A DNA stretch of 64,000 bases from assembly GCA_025201345.1 (NCBI GenBank), contig JAIXMG010000021.1, forward strand, positions 406,501 to 470,500. The letters are read 5' to 3'. The position numbers and the translations under genes were made by a program. The stretch comes from Thamnidium elegans (taxonomy: Eukaryota > Mucoromycota > Mucoromycetes > Mucorales > Mucoraceae). Within the stretch, counting starts at the first letter, position 1. Each line of letters starts with the position of its first letter. This document shows positions 44,767 to 56,484 of this stretch, one piece after another. Under the pieces are notes generated by a model. That model saw nothing but the letters and a program-made list of their open reading frames with translations. It was not told where the DNA came from and did no database searches.

Positions 44767-46236
44767 ATGGAAAATATAGTAGATTCATCACCACCCTCAA
44801 CAACAACAACAACAACAACAACAACAACCAGGAGACTTCGAAGCTTACATTTACCTTCTTCGTCTTCTTCAGGTTCTAATAATGAAATCAGTAGAAGATT
44901 TAATAGTCTAAGACGACCTGCAACAACTACTACTACTTCTATTCCTCATACTATAAATAATAATAACAATAATAATAATAATAATAATAATGCTGCTGCA
45001 GTTACACAATCTCCATTAGGTTCTACAGTAAATGATACTACAGAAGAACTTGATATACAAAAAGTTCATATTAAACTTGTACCCAACGTAGGTATGACCA
45101 ATAGATGTTTTGTATTTGACGTTGTAGACCGTGAACTAGAAATGAGTGGATCTTGCCTAAAGTTAGGCCGTTACTCTGACCGAACTGTTGTTTCGGACCG
45201 ACTTTCTTTTAAAAGTAAAGTTGTCAGTAGATATCATGCAGAGATATGGCTATCAGAAGATGGCAAGGTATATATATAATGTACAATTTTTATATTCTTC
45301 TTTCTTATGTACGTATGCATATAATAGATTTACATCAAGGACTCTGGCTCTTCTAGTGGTACATTTGTAAATCATATACGTCTCACTGCAGCTAATACAG
45401 AAAGTACGAGACCTCATCAAGTAGTTGATGGTGACTTGATTCAATTGGGAGTAGATTATAAGGGAGGTCTGGAACCCATGTACCGGGCAGTTAGGATGCG
45501 TTTGGAAGTCAACCGTCGTGAGTGGCAAGAATCAAGTTCAAATACCTATAACCTTGCCGCATTTCAACAATTAAAGAATCAGATTAATACTTCTACCTCG
45601 GTCTCTAGGGAAGAAATCCAAGAATGTTGTATTTGTTTATACTGCATAGCTCCTTTTCAAGCTTTATTTATCGCTCCTTGTTCACATATATATCATTATA
45701 GATGTTTACGGCCTCTATTAAATCAAAATTATCCTGGCTTTTCTTGTCCATTATGTAGAACCTATTCAAATTTAGAAGCCAGTGTGGCTGTAGAAGAAAA
45801 CGAAGTATTGCAAATGTTGGCTCAATCCAACACAAATACTACTACAAACAACAACAATACAACTTCTGAAGAAGATGAAGAAGAAGACACTGATAATAGT
45901 CCATTAATAACAACATCTCATAACCGTGAAAAGACTGTATTAGATGAAGATTCAATTCAAGAAGTAATTTATAATAGCACTGCATAAATATTTGATTTAT
46001 TTATTTATTTTATTTTTTACCATTTTTTTTTTTTATTTTTTTTATATATACAATATATTTTAATTATAATATAGTCCTCTTCGCCTAATATTCATTCTTC
46101 GGCTCCATCGATAAGACCTTCATTATTCTTGTACCGTCAAATATCATCGTCAGATGGTGGATTAGCTGCAACATTAATAGGATCACCACCTCGATTTGAC
46201 GCAGGAGGGCTAGGAGTATCTTTAGGAGATGATTAA
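44767..46236 (+). CDS. dma1: FHA-RING ubiquitin ligase, Dma1/Chfr-like
   Basis: Three exons, 44767-45267, 45328-45963 and 46075-46236, in phase for 432 aa. The first is preceded by low-complexity T, S and N runs (CAA and AAT microsatellites in DNA). The FHA domain runs from about residue 95 to 230 with LKLGRYSDR, VVSRYHAEIW and KDSGSSSGTFVNHIRL. The RING is CCICLYCIAPFQ...APCSHIYHYRCLRPLL...FSCPLC. Dma-type ligases bind phosphothreonine targets and delay mitosis or cytokinesis. Donor GTAATT at 45964 joins the last exon, which is clearly coding (SSSPNIHSSAPSIRPSLFLY). Without splicing the frame stops at 45987. An in-frame ATG at 44743 has a poorer context than 44767. Confidence 0.87.
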
Positions 46237-46352
46237 CTTACTCACACGCACACACACACACACAATATGTACTATTAAAAAAAAACTTGTTTGTATCCGA
46301 TATTTTATTTATATATTTTATTTTACAAAGGGCTTATTTTTTTATTTTATTT

Positions 46353-48217
46353 TTACAAGTCTTTTTGTGATTCAGCAGCCAACAAAGCGGCTTTTCTATC
46401 TGCTTCTTGTCTAAGTTCTTGGTTTTCAGTTGATCTTTGCACGAGATGATCAGGTGTTGCCTCAGGGATCATACCAAAGATACGTTGAGACAAAGATCTC
46501 TTATCCTTCTTATTTAATAAAACATTAAGAGAATTTTTACCTTTCCAAACTGGGAGTACAATAGGAACTGTCATTTGACTTTCCTTTTCTTCTTCTTTAT
46601 CAACATGTACAATACAACAACCCATCTCAATAGCTGCAACCTGTTCTTGAACATGTTCTGGGAACTGTTCCATAATAGGAAACGCTTCTACAAGCAAAGT
46701 TTTAAGTGCCTCCATCGTCACTGTAATACGACGCTTATCAGTCATCACCATATCCAATAAAGGCAAACCCTCTGATGTTAAACGGAACGGGCACCCCTTT
46801 TCAAGCATCGTGGTCGATTGACGAACAAACAAACGTACACCTGTATTGACCGTTTGCAGACGCCCGAAATCCTTGGACTCGAGTACTTTTTTAATTGAGC
46901 TGGATACGAAATAGAGACTACGTCCCTTGGCAGTACCTTCAGAACGTAACAAGAATTGGTCACGGGGGAAGTTAGGGTCAAGACCATAAAACTCGGTGAT
47001 TTCATCCAAATCAGGTGAAGTAGGCGACATCATTTCAAAGGGGGCTTCCTTGATACCCGGGACATCTCGTTTAGGCTTTCCTTCAAATAACTTTTCTTCG
47101 CCTTTACCTGTCTTTACCTTTTTAGTTGCAACCTCTCCTTCATCTACACTAGCACGTTTAGCAGGGATTACTTCTTCGTTCGTAACTGCTTCTGGTGATT
47201 CGGCTGCGGCTGCGGTTTCGCTTTCGGTGACTTCCATCTCCTTTTTAGCTTCCTCGAGATCGGCATCAGCAATAGCCTTACCTTCAATTCTAGCAAGACT
47301 CACACGATCTGTAGCAGTTAAAGGAGCAACCTTTTCAAACACAGCGACAAAGAAACCACCCGTATCTTGTTGATGAGGATAGATACGAATACATCTTTCC
47401 AAATGCATGCTATCAGCTTCCTCAGCAGTAGGAGGGAAAGCACTAGCAGGGAACTTCTTACGTTGTCTATCTTCTGCGATATCCTCCAAAGAGTTAAGAT
47501 ACACACCTTCCTTGTTAGTGACCTTCCAGGTACGAAGACCAGGTTTACGCTTTAATTCAGGGAGTTGAGTAGACACATCGACAAGTTGAATAGCCCCCTT
47601 TGTTTGACGAAGCACTTCAGCAACAACAGCTTCGTTCTCAATAGGGTTGAAAGAACAAGTAGAGTAAACAATACGACCGCCTACTTTAACCAATTGACAA
47701 CCTCTAGCAAAGATTTGCACTTGAGTAGAGTGAAGTTGAAGACCACCTGCAACGCTCCAGTTATCCCAAATCTTTTCGTTCTTACGGATAGTACCGTCAC
47801 CACTACAGGGTACGTCACAAAGAACACGGTCAAATTGCCATGGTAACTCTAATTGACCCTCAGGTGTATCGTCACGAGGGACGTGGATGTTGGGGAAATG
47901 AGCACCGTCGTGGTTGGTGGCCATGAAACAAGGTGATTGCAATCTCTTGGATTGATGAACCAACATATGACTACGCTTATAATCCGCATCATTGGCAACA
48001 ACAAGACCTGTAGGCATCTCGTTTAACTTGTTGCTGGAATCAACTGCTTCAATAATTTGGGCGGTTTTGGATCCAGGTGCGGCACACATATCAAGAACCC
48101 ATTGATCAGGTTTAATGTCCATAAGAAGAGGAGGTACCATACTGACTGCCTCTTGTCTACTAATGTTGCCCTACACCCCGAAAAAAAAATACGTTAATAT
48201 CTTTTAACACGCAACAC

Positions 48218-48255
<38 letters not shown>

Positions 48256-48921
48256 ATATACTTACGGCTTCAGTTTCAGTTACCATAAACTTGTGGAATT
48301 TTTGGAATTCAGGTGATTTCTTAATAACAAGTCTAGGTGCATTGACTTGCCATCCGAGGTTATCAGGGTACCAAGGCAAAGGCTTGGGAGGTTCAATTCT
48401 ATGGCCATCAATTTCAACATTTTGCATACTAGGAACATAAACCTTTTCAACAACTTCCAAGATCTCCATAGCGGTACTACAATAAAAATCAATACCATGA
48501 CGCCCCCTTCTACTTTTTTTTTTGTCTTTTACTTACGACTTGCTACCGGTAATACGGAAAGTACTGGGTAAAATAGTCTTGATGAATTGATAAAATTCTT
48601 CAAATTCTTCAGGTGACAAGATTTCTTGGCTCTATATTTGACATTAGCATATATTTTCTTTAATTGTCGTCGTTTTTTTTCTTTCTTTAACTCACCTGGT
48701 AATAACTCTTGAAGTTTTCGTTGTCTCTTTCAATATCGGCATAAGGCTTACGTTCGTCAAAGTACTTTTGCTTCTTTTCCTCGCCTTCTTTGCTGGCCTC
48801 AACAGGCTAAAATAACATGTCAGAAAAAAAAAATGTTTATATTTCTTTCTTTTTTTTTTAAAAAAAAAAATACCTTGTTCTTATTCTTATAAGCTCCACG
48901 CTTCTTCTTTCCAAATCCCAT
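46353..48921 (-). CDS. TRM4: tRNA (cytosine-5-)-methyltransferase, Trm4/NSUN2
   Basis: Five exons, 48921-48874, 48806-48696, 48631-48537, 48476-48266 and 48170-46353, in phase for 760 aa. It starts MGFGKKKRGAYKNKNK, a basic nucleolar-type end. The Rossmann methyltransferase core has the SAM motif DMCAAPGSKTAQ (about 182-193), VANDADYKRSHML, DVPCSGDGTIRKN with the release cysteine, and the catalytic TCSFNPIENEAV block. A C-terminal domain with LFVRQSTTMLEKG and VLLNKKDKRSLSQRI follows, as in fungal Trm4. The enzyme puts m5C on tRNA around the variable loop and anticodon stem. Intron 4 holds a (CT)n repeat (48222-48254). It converges with the FHA-RING gene, stop to stop in 116 bp. Confidence 0.93.
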
Positions 48922-49946
48922 TGTTATAAAGAAATATATATATTCAGGACAAGAAAGATCTTGAGATCAAAAAAAAAAAACTTTTTTTTTTATATCTCAG
49001 GTTCTTTATACATTGATTCGTCCTTACACACCTTAAAAAAAAATGTGACTTCTTTTAGAGAGTAAAAATACGTCCGAAAAAGGCTGGAGAATTACAGCTG
49101 AAGTACTTCGGCATAATGATGGATATCTTGAATTGATATAATCCATTTTACTAAGATCCCACAGCCATTTTACTAAGATCACACAGCCATTTTACTAAAA
49201 CCCCACAGCCATCATTATACCTCTGATGTTTACAATGGCGTTTATATCTATATGCCAAATCTTCTCACCATCTAAGCAAGTTTTGCAAACTTTTAAACAG
49301 TAAACTATATATGATATTAATACATGTACACAATTATTAGCAGGTAGACATACTCAAAGATTTGTAACTTTTTTCGCCTTCTTTTTTTCTAACAAAAAAA
49401 AAAAAAAACCTAGTAAATGTCTGGAGCTGTCAAAAAAAAAAAAAAAAAAAAAGATTAAATGTCATATTATTTTATGTTCAATACCAATAATTTTTACTCT
49501 TAATGCGTAAAAGTCACAAAGAGCAAATACAAGAAATACTCTTCCAGGTTTACAATCTTTGAACTTTTTAGCTAGTCGTATGTTTGTTGGATAGCAACAC
49601 TATCTCTATTTTTTAACTCTATTTTTTTGCACCAAGCAAAGCCGTTCCGGAACCAGTACCTACTACCTCCTTTTCGTTTAACGAAATTCCAGTAGGTTCT
49701 TTTTCTAGTGTATAAACCCCTTTGTCGATACTTGACAAATCCGAATGCTAATTGTGAAGATCTTACTAGGCGTATCTTTCTTCCTCTTTTTTTTTTGTAC
49801 GTAATCCAAATTGAAAAAAGATTCCCATAATTGGCTTTTGTTTTTTCCGAAAGGATTGGGATCTTTCGAAGATAAGGTATATTTCAAAGATGTCTATTAT
49901 GTAATGAAATATATATGTATATGTTTTAATAAAAGAAACTTTTTTT
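48922..49946. other. 1-kb non-coding region with a short minisatellite
   Basis: Holds the TRM4 promoter, the repeat at 49138-49212 and, further on, A runs. No exon is supported before the 3' end of the unknown gene at 49947. A frame at 49705-49887 shows no family features. Confidence 0.4.
49138..49212. repeat. Three-copy 25-bp tandem repeat
   Basis: The unit CCATTTTACTAAGATCCCA plus CAG occurs three times in a row with small changes (GATCCCACAG, GATCACACAG, AACCCCACAG). It lies about 220-290 bp upstream of the TRM4 start codon. Such blocks can carry regulatory sites or simply be replication slippage products. Confidence 0.6.
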
Positions 49947-50628
49947 TTAGCTAATATCATTTATGGTTACTTTTAGTTCATCCAAGTACAATAATCCTGG
50001 AACAGGGTAGCCTAAGCTATGGGCCTTTTGGAATAAATGGTAAACGGGTTGACTGTGACTTAATGGGAAATGTACTACAGTATAAAAAAATAATTATAAA
50101 TAATGGTTGTGCTATATGTATAACTGATATATTACCAATAGAATGACTGGCATAGGTATGTTCCATCTTTTAAATTTTTCTATTTTAAGCTGATCTACAA
50201 AACCCAATAGTCGACAGCTGAATTTTACGATAGGCACAGCGTAACTATTTGTCTTGATCGTGTCATAATCACAAAGATCATCAGACTTCTTCTTTCTCTT
50301 CAATATATTTAATGATATCGTCTATACTTCTATTTTATGTAATACAATCAATAGTAAGAGATGCTATTTTTAACGATGTATAAATGTGTTATCATAAATG
50401 CTTCGTATGCTTCAGTAGTACGTATACTTACTAAGTTTGTTCTCATTAATATTTTATGGTTTTTTTTTTCATGTTCGTAGTCCAAATAAAAGTCTCTAAT
50501 TTTTTTTTAATAAGATAGATGGTATGGTTCGAGACAAATGTACAATAACATCAAACGGATATATTTATTATTTAAATCTGACAAAGCTTCATGTAAATCA
50601 TCCAGAGAAGGTATATTATATATATTTT
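49947..50628 (-). CDS. Intron-rich gene of unknown function, C-terminal exons
   Basis: Five exons fit together with all phases agreeing: 50628-50544, 50495-50432, 50321-50199, 50166-50136 and 50074-49947. They encode about 144 aa: NIYNIPSLDDLHEALSDLNN, DFYLDYEHEKKNHKILMRTN, LNILKRKKKSDDLCDYDTIK, NSYAVPIVKFSCRLLGF, HTYASHSIGVHFPLSHSQPV, then YHLFQKAHSLGYPVPGLLYL, ending VTINDIS. Introns are 32-110 bp with GTAAGT, GTAAT and GTACAT donors. More coding-like segments upstream (TFPNITVPILWSHSYRLMD near 50890 and a K/E/S-rich segment near 51200) suggest the gene starts as far as about 51250, but an in-frame stop and an unresolved junction leave the 5' half uncertain. Family not recognised. Confidence 0.55.
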
Positions 50629-51250
50629 CTAATCGATATTTATCAATAATTAACTTTTATAATACGCAGGAAGTTTTAAATGTTACTGTTTGTATTTGGG
50701 TCAACACGAAAAATATTAAACCATAAGTAATAATGATTGCGTTAAAAGAGATGCAGGCTATTAAACAAAAGTAAATATATAGTTTATAATCTATATGTGA
50801 TCTATAACAGAAATAAGTAGAATTTACTTCGATTCTAGAATTTGAATTGTTGGCATCATTATCCATCAACCTATACGAGTGACTCCATAAAATTGGCACA
50901 GTTATATTAGGAAAGGTGACTAGATTGTAACCGGAAGCTGCTCAGTTGAGTACAAGAAAATTAACGAAATGCATAGTATATCTTCTTAATATCGTAAATT
51001 CTTCTACAGTAGCTCGAAAAAATTGTTAGATGTATTATGTTTGTTATATAGTTTATCTATTTGACAGTTATTTTGTAAGCATAATTTACTCTGTAGATTT
51101 TGAACGGTTCTTTCAACATTCTAGAAACTTTGCATTTTCTCGAAAAGTAAAGGTAATCCTTGCTTTTCATTAGACTTTTTTCTTTTATTCTTTGAACTTT
51201 CTGAAGATTCAGAAGCTTTAGGATCGTTAAGTACTCTTTTGGATATTTAA
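50629..51250 (-). other. Likely 5' exons of the same unknown gene, unresolved
   Basis: Minus-strand segments with protein-like content: NVERTVQNLQSKLCLQNNCQ (about 51120-51030), EEFTILRRYTMHFVNFL (about 51005-50950), TFPNITVPILWSHSYRLMDN, ending at a GTAAAT donor near 50830, and PASLLTQSLLLM (about 50750). Junction phases could not all be satisfied, and a TAG interrupts the most 5' frame. Either exons are missing from my model or the gene is decaying at its 5' end. Confidence 0.35.
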
Positions 51251-51274
51251 TATGTTTTAAAAAGAATTGACAAT

Positions 51275-51310
<36 letters not shown>

Positions 51311-51663
51311 GTAGAAGATGGCAACAACAACAACAACAACAACAGCACAACTCTCAACTTATGGTATTTTTACTTGAAGACTTCCATCATGCCTCGATAA
51401 ATATATACATATATGTATTGATCGTTTCTGCTTTTTAGGCTGTACACTTTTTTTTTTTGAAGGAGTTTAACGTTTTAACTGGGTTTTTTTTTCTTTTGGC
51501 ATCTGCAGGTCCAAGTCAAAACAATCAGGCACAGAAATAATAATAAATAAATATTAATGTCTGATCAGTGTACATTTCGTATACGTTTTGATTGATATAT
51601 GTATTAAATTATAAATATTTATTTTATAAAAGAGAGAGAGAGAGTACTAATATACTTTTTTTT
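51251..51663. other. Spacer with A26 and CAA repeats
   Basis: About 410 bp holding a long A tract (about 51280-51306), a (CAA)n microsatellite (about 51321-51341) and the 3' flank of the 96-aa gene. No exon seen. Confidence 0.4.
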
Positions 51664-51954
51664 TTAGGTGCAATAAGGCATAGAATTCATGCCATACTTT
51701 TTAGATGACAAGTCTAGTTCCTGCATCATGGTGTTTAAATCGGCTGGTTGCTTTGGTTTCGAATTAGGACTTAAATCGTGCGCATACGGAGATACTTGAA
51801 GCGGATGAATAGAAGAAGGATCCATCGAGTAATCTATTGACATGTCTGTTTCGTATGCTTCAAAGATATTATAAGTTGACCTTTTTAAAGGTTGGTCTAC
51901 TTCTTTATTTGTTGTTGGTTTAGTTTGGTTATCAGTACTAGTAGTATTTGACAT
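51664..51954 (-). CDS. Small hypothetical protein (96 aa), probably disordered
   Basis: A single exon starting MSNTTSTDNQTKPTTNKEVD and ending SSKKYGMNSMPYCT. It is rich in S, T, N, P and D, without membrane segments or cysteine pairs. A stretch PLKRSTYNIFEAYETDMSID could be a short linear motif region. It resembles short regulatory or disordered fungal proteins in style only. Start context AAC ATG T is ordinary. The 3' side has T-rich sequence with likely polyadenylation signals. Family unknown. Confidence 0.55.
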   Translation of the reverse strand: MSNTTSTDNQTKPTTNKEVDQPLKRSTYNIFEAYETDMSIDYSMDPSSIHPLQVSPYAHDLSPNSKPKQPADLNTMMQELDLSSKKYGMNSMPYCT

Positions 51955-52474
51955 GTTGTGTTGAACATTTAAAAAAAGTTGGAAAAAAAAAAAAAAAAGT
52001 TATAAATAAATTTGGGGTTTTCACGCGGATATTAAAGATGCCAAGTATCAACCGGAGCAGCTTTTCCCTTTTAAGTTAAGTCGGATGCCGACACAAAAAG
52101 TGCTGCAATTTCTCATGTTTTAACGTTTCCGTTAAAAAATAAAGTCAGCAGGTTTCCAGTGGGATATTGAAGGTGGTACGATTTAAACTGTGGGTGCACG
52201 TACACCATCATATCGGTAAGCTTTTCATTGGTTAAAGAAGAATTATAGTAATATTTTATTTATAAGTAAAAAAGAAAAGAGAAAGAGTTGACATATACAG
52301 ATATATAAAAAAAAAAAGAAAGAAAGAAAGAAAGAAGATTTCATAATACATAGAGAAAAAAAGATTATTTACACACAAAAAAAGAAAAAAAAAAGAAGAT
52401 TATGCAGTGAAGTGAGTGAGTGAGTGAGTTGGAGTTGAGTGAGTGAAAAAAGATATTATAATGTATAGAGTAAA
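51955..52474. other. Intergenic with GTGA and GAAA microsatellites
   Basis: Carries GAAA repeats (about 52315-52336) and GTGA repeats (about 52411-52445), and the promoter of the 96-aa gene. It is slightly less A/T-rich around 52020-52200. No exon seen. Confidence 0.4.
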
Positions 52475-52705
52475 TTAATTTGAACAGGTTACTTCGCTTG
52501 CGGAAGGTTCAAGACTTGGAAATGATACATAATCTTCTTTAAAAGATAGTGCTCTTTTGTGATTCCAATTCATACTACAGTCTGAAGGTGACGATGAACT
52601 TGTAGAAGTCATTGAGCAGGTACGAACCAATGGACTATCACGGTTATCTTGATCGTCTTTATTGTTATTTCCTTTACGCTTCCAATCGTTGAAAAATTGA
52701 AACAT
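52475..52705 (-). CDS. Small hypothetical protein (76 aa)
   Basis: Starts MFQFFNDWKRKGNNNKDDQD and contains a serine-rich segment (CSMTSTSSSSPSDCSMNW), then HKRALSFKEDYVSFPSL, ending SEVTCSN. RALSF and RTCSM look like basophilic (PKA/Snf1-type) phosphorylation sites; this is inference. The frame is open further upstream to 52831, but that part is a low-complexity leader. Unknown family. It neighbours the 96-aa gene on the same strand, and both are short and Ser-rich. Confidence 0.5.
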   Translation of the reverse strand: MFQFFNDWKRKGNNNKDDQDNRDSPLVRTCSMTSTSSSSPSDCSMNWNHKRALSFKEDYVSFPSLEPSASEVTCSN

Positions 52706-53362
52706 ATTTTGTATTTGTGGTGATAAAAAATAAATAAAATAAAGAAAGAATAATAATGATAAAAAAAAAGGGTATTTATATACTTTTTTTTTTTTTACGG
52801 ATCGTCCTTCTGGACTCACTCTTTCAGCCAAACAGATTATTTTTTCCCTTGTGTTACCAACCAGCCAAAAGGAAATATATTGAAAAATGGGCCCAGAATA
52901 AAATAAAAAAAAAGGTCCTTCTTTATTATTATCATCACAAGACTCTTCTTTTTTAAAAATAAGATGTTAATCTAATCCTTTTTATTTTATAGCAAAAATA
53001 ACTACTACAATAATAAAAAAATAAAAAAATATTCTAGGCCTTCATTAAATAAAGCACGCTATTATATTATATTTCTTGCGTGGGGTTATTTATAGTAACA
53101 AACCGTTATAATTATAAATATACACTCCTCTCACTCAATTATATCTAAAAGTAGATATAGTTTTTATTATTCCAACATGTGGAAAAAAAAGCTTCCACAA
53201 GTAATCGTTTTCTTGAACCAATCATTTATTTATCTGACTTGTAAAAAAAAATTATTGACCACATTTTTTTTTTGTCTACGTCACTTTGGACCTTTTTTTT
53301 TTTTTTTTTTTCTCCTTTTAAACATAGTATACACACACACACACACACACACACACATCTTA
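52706..53362. other. Divergent promoter region before the Swi3/Rsc8 gene
   Basis: About 660 bp between divergent genes, with many T runs. A (CA)n run (53331-53357) ends just before the ATG at 53363. A frame open from 53177 only reads leader sequence. No RNA gene seen. Confidence 0.4.
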
Positions 53363-55111
53363 ATGGAAGAACCAACAGATAAACTTTCACCCATGGACAC
53401 CCACTCACCTTCTAAACAAGAACAAGACGTTACCATGGAAGCTGCATCAGCTGTTGAACTTGTCACTACTGAAGAACGACAAAAGATAGATGCCGAAAAG
53501 GTAGCAGCACGCGCAAAGATTGAATTAGAAGCTCGTCGATACCTTGTCGAGCAAACTCAACCTGTCACTGTACCTAAATATGCTTCCTGGTTTGACATGT
53601 CTATTATTCATAACATCGAACGCGTTTCTTTACCAGAGTTCTTTACAAATAACAATTTATCAAAGACCCCATTGATCTATCAAGATTACCGTGATTTTAT
53701 GATCAATACTTATCGTTTAAACCCTAAAGAATATTTAGCCGTTACTGCTTGCAGAAGAAATCTGGCTGGTGATGTCTGTGCCATCATGAGAGTACACGCG
53801 TTTTTAGAGCAATGGGGTTTAATTAATTACGAGGTAAAGAAAGATACATATATATATATATATGTGTGTGTGAGTGTACTAAACATTTACCCCTAGTGCG
53901 ACCCTTCAACATGGCCTTCTTCCGTTGGCCCACCATTCACTGGCCACTTTAGAGTAACAGCCGATACACCTCGTGGTTTAGCTCCTTACAAACCCAACAT
54001 CAAACCTACTGTAGAAGCTAAAGAGCAACAAGACATGAACGTCGAATTACGGCAAAAGGTATTTGAGAACAGTTCTGGCAAAGATACAAAGCAATACCAC
54101 TGTACAACATGTGGTGCCGAATGTTCTCGTGAACGTTATCACAGTGTCAAGACAAAGAACATGGATATCTGTGCTCTTTGTTATAAAGAAGGTAGATTCC
54201 CCATCACAAGTTTCAGCAGTGATTTTATTCGATATGAACCTTTTGCTTACAAGCATGGAAGTGAGGATGAAACGAAATGGACAGATGAAGAAACTTTATT
54301 ATTATTAGAGGCTATTGAGTTATACGATGATGATTGGAACACAATTGCTGAATATGTTGGAACAAAGACAAGAGAACAATGTATCTTTTACTTTTTACAG
54401 TTACCTATTGATGAACCTTACCGTGAATCTGAAGGTGAAACCACCATCTTGGATCATAAAAGAACTCCCTTTTCACAAGCTGATAATCCTGTCATGTCCA
54501 TCTTGGCCTTTTTAGCTTCTGCTATTGACCCCAAGATTGCTGCAGATGCTGCAGATGCTGCAATTGCTTGTCAAGAACAACAATCTAATAAAAGAAAGAA
54601 CAATGAGGATGATATGGAAATAGATAGCATTAAAAAACCTCGTACAGCTATTGAAAAAGCTGCTTCAGTTGCATTAGGTTCTGCTGCTGCAAAATCCAAA
54701 TCATTATCTATTATTGAAGAAAAAGAAATTCGTAGATTGGTTCATTCTGTTGTAGATACCGAAGTAAAGAAATTGGAGTTAAAAATGAATTATTTTGACG
54801 AATTGGAATCTGTATTAGAAAACGAATTAGAGACAATTACACAACAACGTAAAGATATCTTTGCTTATCGTTTATCTGTAAAGAAATCAGAAGCTTTGTT
54901 ACAGGAAGAAATTAAAAGAAGGGGTGGTATTGAAGCTGCGGTAGAAAACGGCTGGACGCCTCAAGAATTACAGCAATTTGTTCAATCTAATTTATTTAAA
55001 GAGGATTACCATTTGGTTGATTTATCTCACTTGGATCAAGACGGTTTAGTTCATCCCACTTCCGCTATGGAAGAATCCGAAAAGGAACCTCTTGCTATTT
55101 TATCTCTTTAA
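53363..55111 (+). CDS. RSC8: SWI/SNF-RSC complex subunit Swi3/Rsc8 (SMARCC)
   Basis: Two exons, 53363-53833 and 53897-55111, in phase for 561 aa, the Rsc8 length class. The SWIRM domain spans about residues 68-160 ([20 protein letters not shown], then [40 protein letters not shown]). A ZZ-like zinc finger follows ([16 protein letters not shown]...[13 protein letters not shown]). The SANT domain is [20 protein letters not shown] with [18 protein letters not shown]. The C-terminal leucine zipper used for dimerisation lies in the K/E-rich region ([20 protein letters not shown]). These subunits form the base of the chromatin remodeller. It converges with SEC16. A (CA)n run sits in the leader. Confidence 0.92.
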
Positions 55112-55303
55112 AAACAAAAACAAAAATCATCTCTCTTAATCTTATCGCATCATTTAAAATAAAACAATATATATATATATATATATTGACTGTAGTAACC
55201 GTAACTGATCATTTGATCTATAATCTTTTATCTGTAAAAGAATATAAAATAAGCAAAAAAAAATAAAATATAGTATTTATTTATATATATATAAAAAGAA
55301 AGG

Positions 55304-56443
55304 TTAATTTTGGTTTGTGTTGAGTACATCAACGTAACGAGAACGCATTGGCTTTCTTGCACCACCACCTACTCTTCTACCAGCAGGAGGTGTATTAAAC
55401 GTAGGTATAGCAACATTAGGTGGTCCTCCTGTAGTAGGTACATTAGGTGTAGAATTGATACGCATAGGAGGCATACTAGAAGGTTTTAATCCAGCAGGAG
55501 GAGCCATTGAAGGAGCAGGAGGAGGAGGAGCCATAGAAGAAGAAGAAGGAGGAGGAGCTGAAGATCCTACGGTAGGTGATCCCATAGCAGGTTGAGGTGT
55601 AGCTGCTTTAGGTGGAGGTGGTGTAGCTGCAGCTACAGGCTTTGAATCATTCTAGTTATATGTATTAGTAAACTAAAAAAAAAAAAAATTACATCTATAT
55701 TAAACTTACAAGTTTGTTAACCCATCGCTTTTCCTTTTCGTCATAATAGAATGAACTTTGTTCACCCAAATTAGCTCTTACAGCCTTCTTTTCTTCGGCA
55801 GTTGAAGCCTTTTCCTTACGACCAAATAATGAAAAGAGTCCCCATCCACCTTTAGTTTCCTTCTTTTCTTCATTGTTACTACTGACTTCATTTGGCTTTT
55901 CGGCAGTTGTGTCATCATCTCCATCGGCCTTTGTAGTTTGTTTAACAGGTTTAGGCTTAGAATTGCCAAATCCAAGATCGTCCTCATCGTCGTCTAATAC
56001 AGTTGTTTGTGCATCAGTTTGGGATGCGGGTGCATACGCATCAGGTTGGTAGCTTGTGACAGCTGGAGTTTCAAGTTGATAGGGTTCAACTGTATCAGTT
56101 GTCTCAGCAGTAGGTACATAAGTCCCAGTATGTTGGAAAGGAGAGCGAACACCGCCGTTACCGCCACCACCGCCTACAGCAAAAGGTGATGAAATAGGTT
56201 GTACATGTGGGGCATTGTTTTGGAAAGGTGATTGAATTCCAAATGGCGTCGTTGTAGCAACAGCAGTAGCTTTATTGTTATCAGCTGACTCAGTGTAACC
56301 ACCTCCATAGTTATATCCATAATTGTAATTCTCACCTTGAAGCGTATCATGTGCTTCTTTTCCGGCATGTGTGATTCCATTTGAATCTATTGAAGAACAT
56401 GTGAGATTATTATTATATTTTTTTTTTTTACTTTCGTAATTCT

Positions 56444-56484
<41 letters not shown>

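Noticed and set aside
53177..53362. N-terminal extension of the Swi3/Rsc8 protein
   Set aside because: The extension is T/A and CA-repeat leader sequence; the ATG at 53363 gives the natural start.
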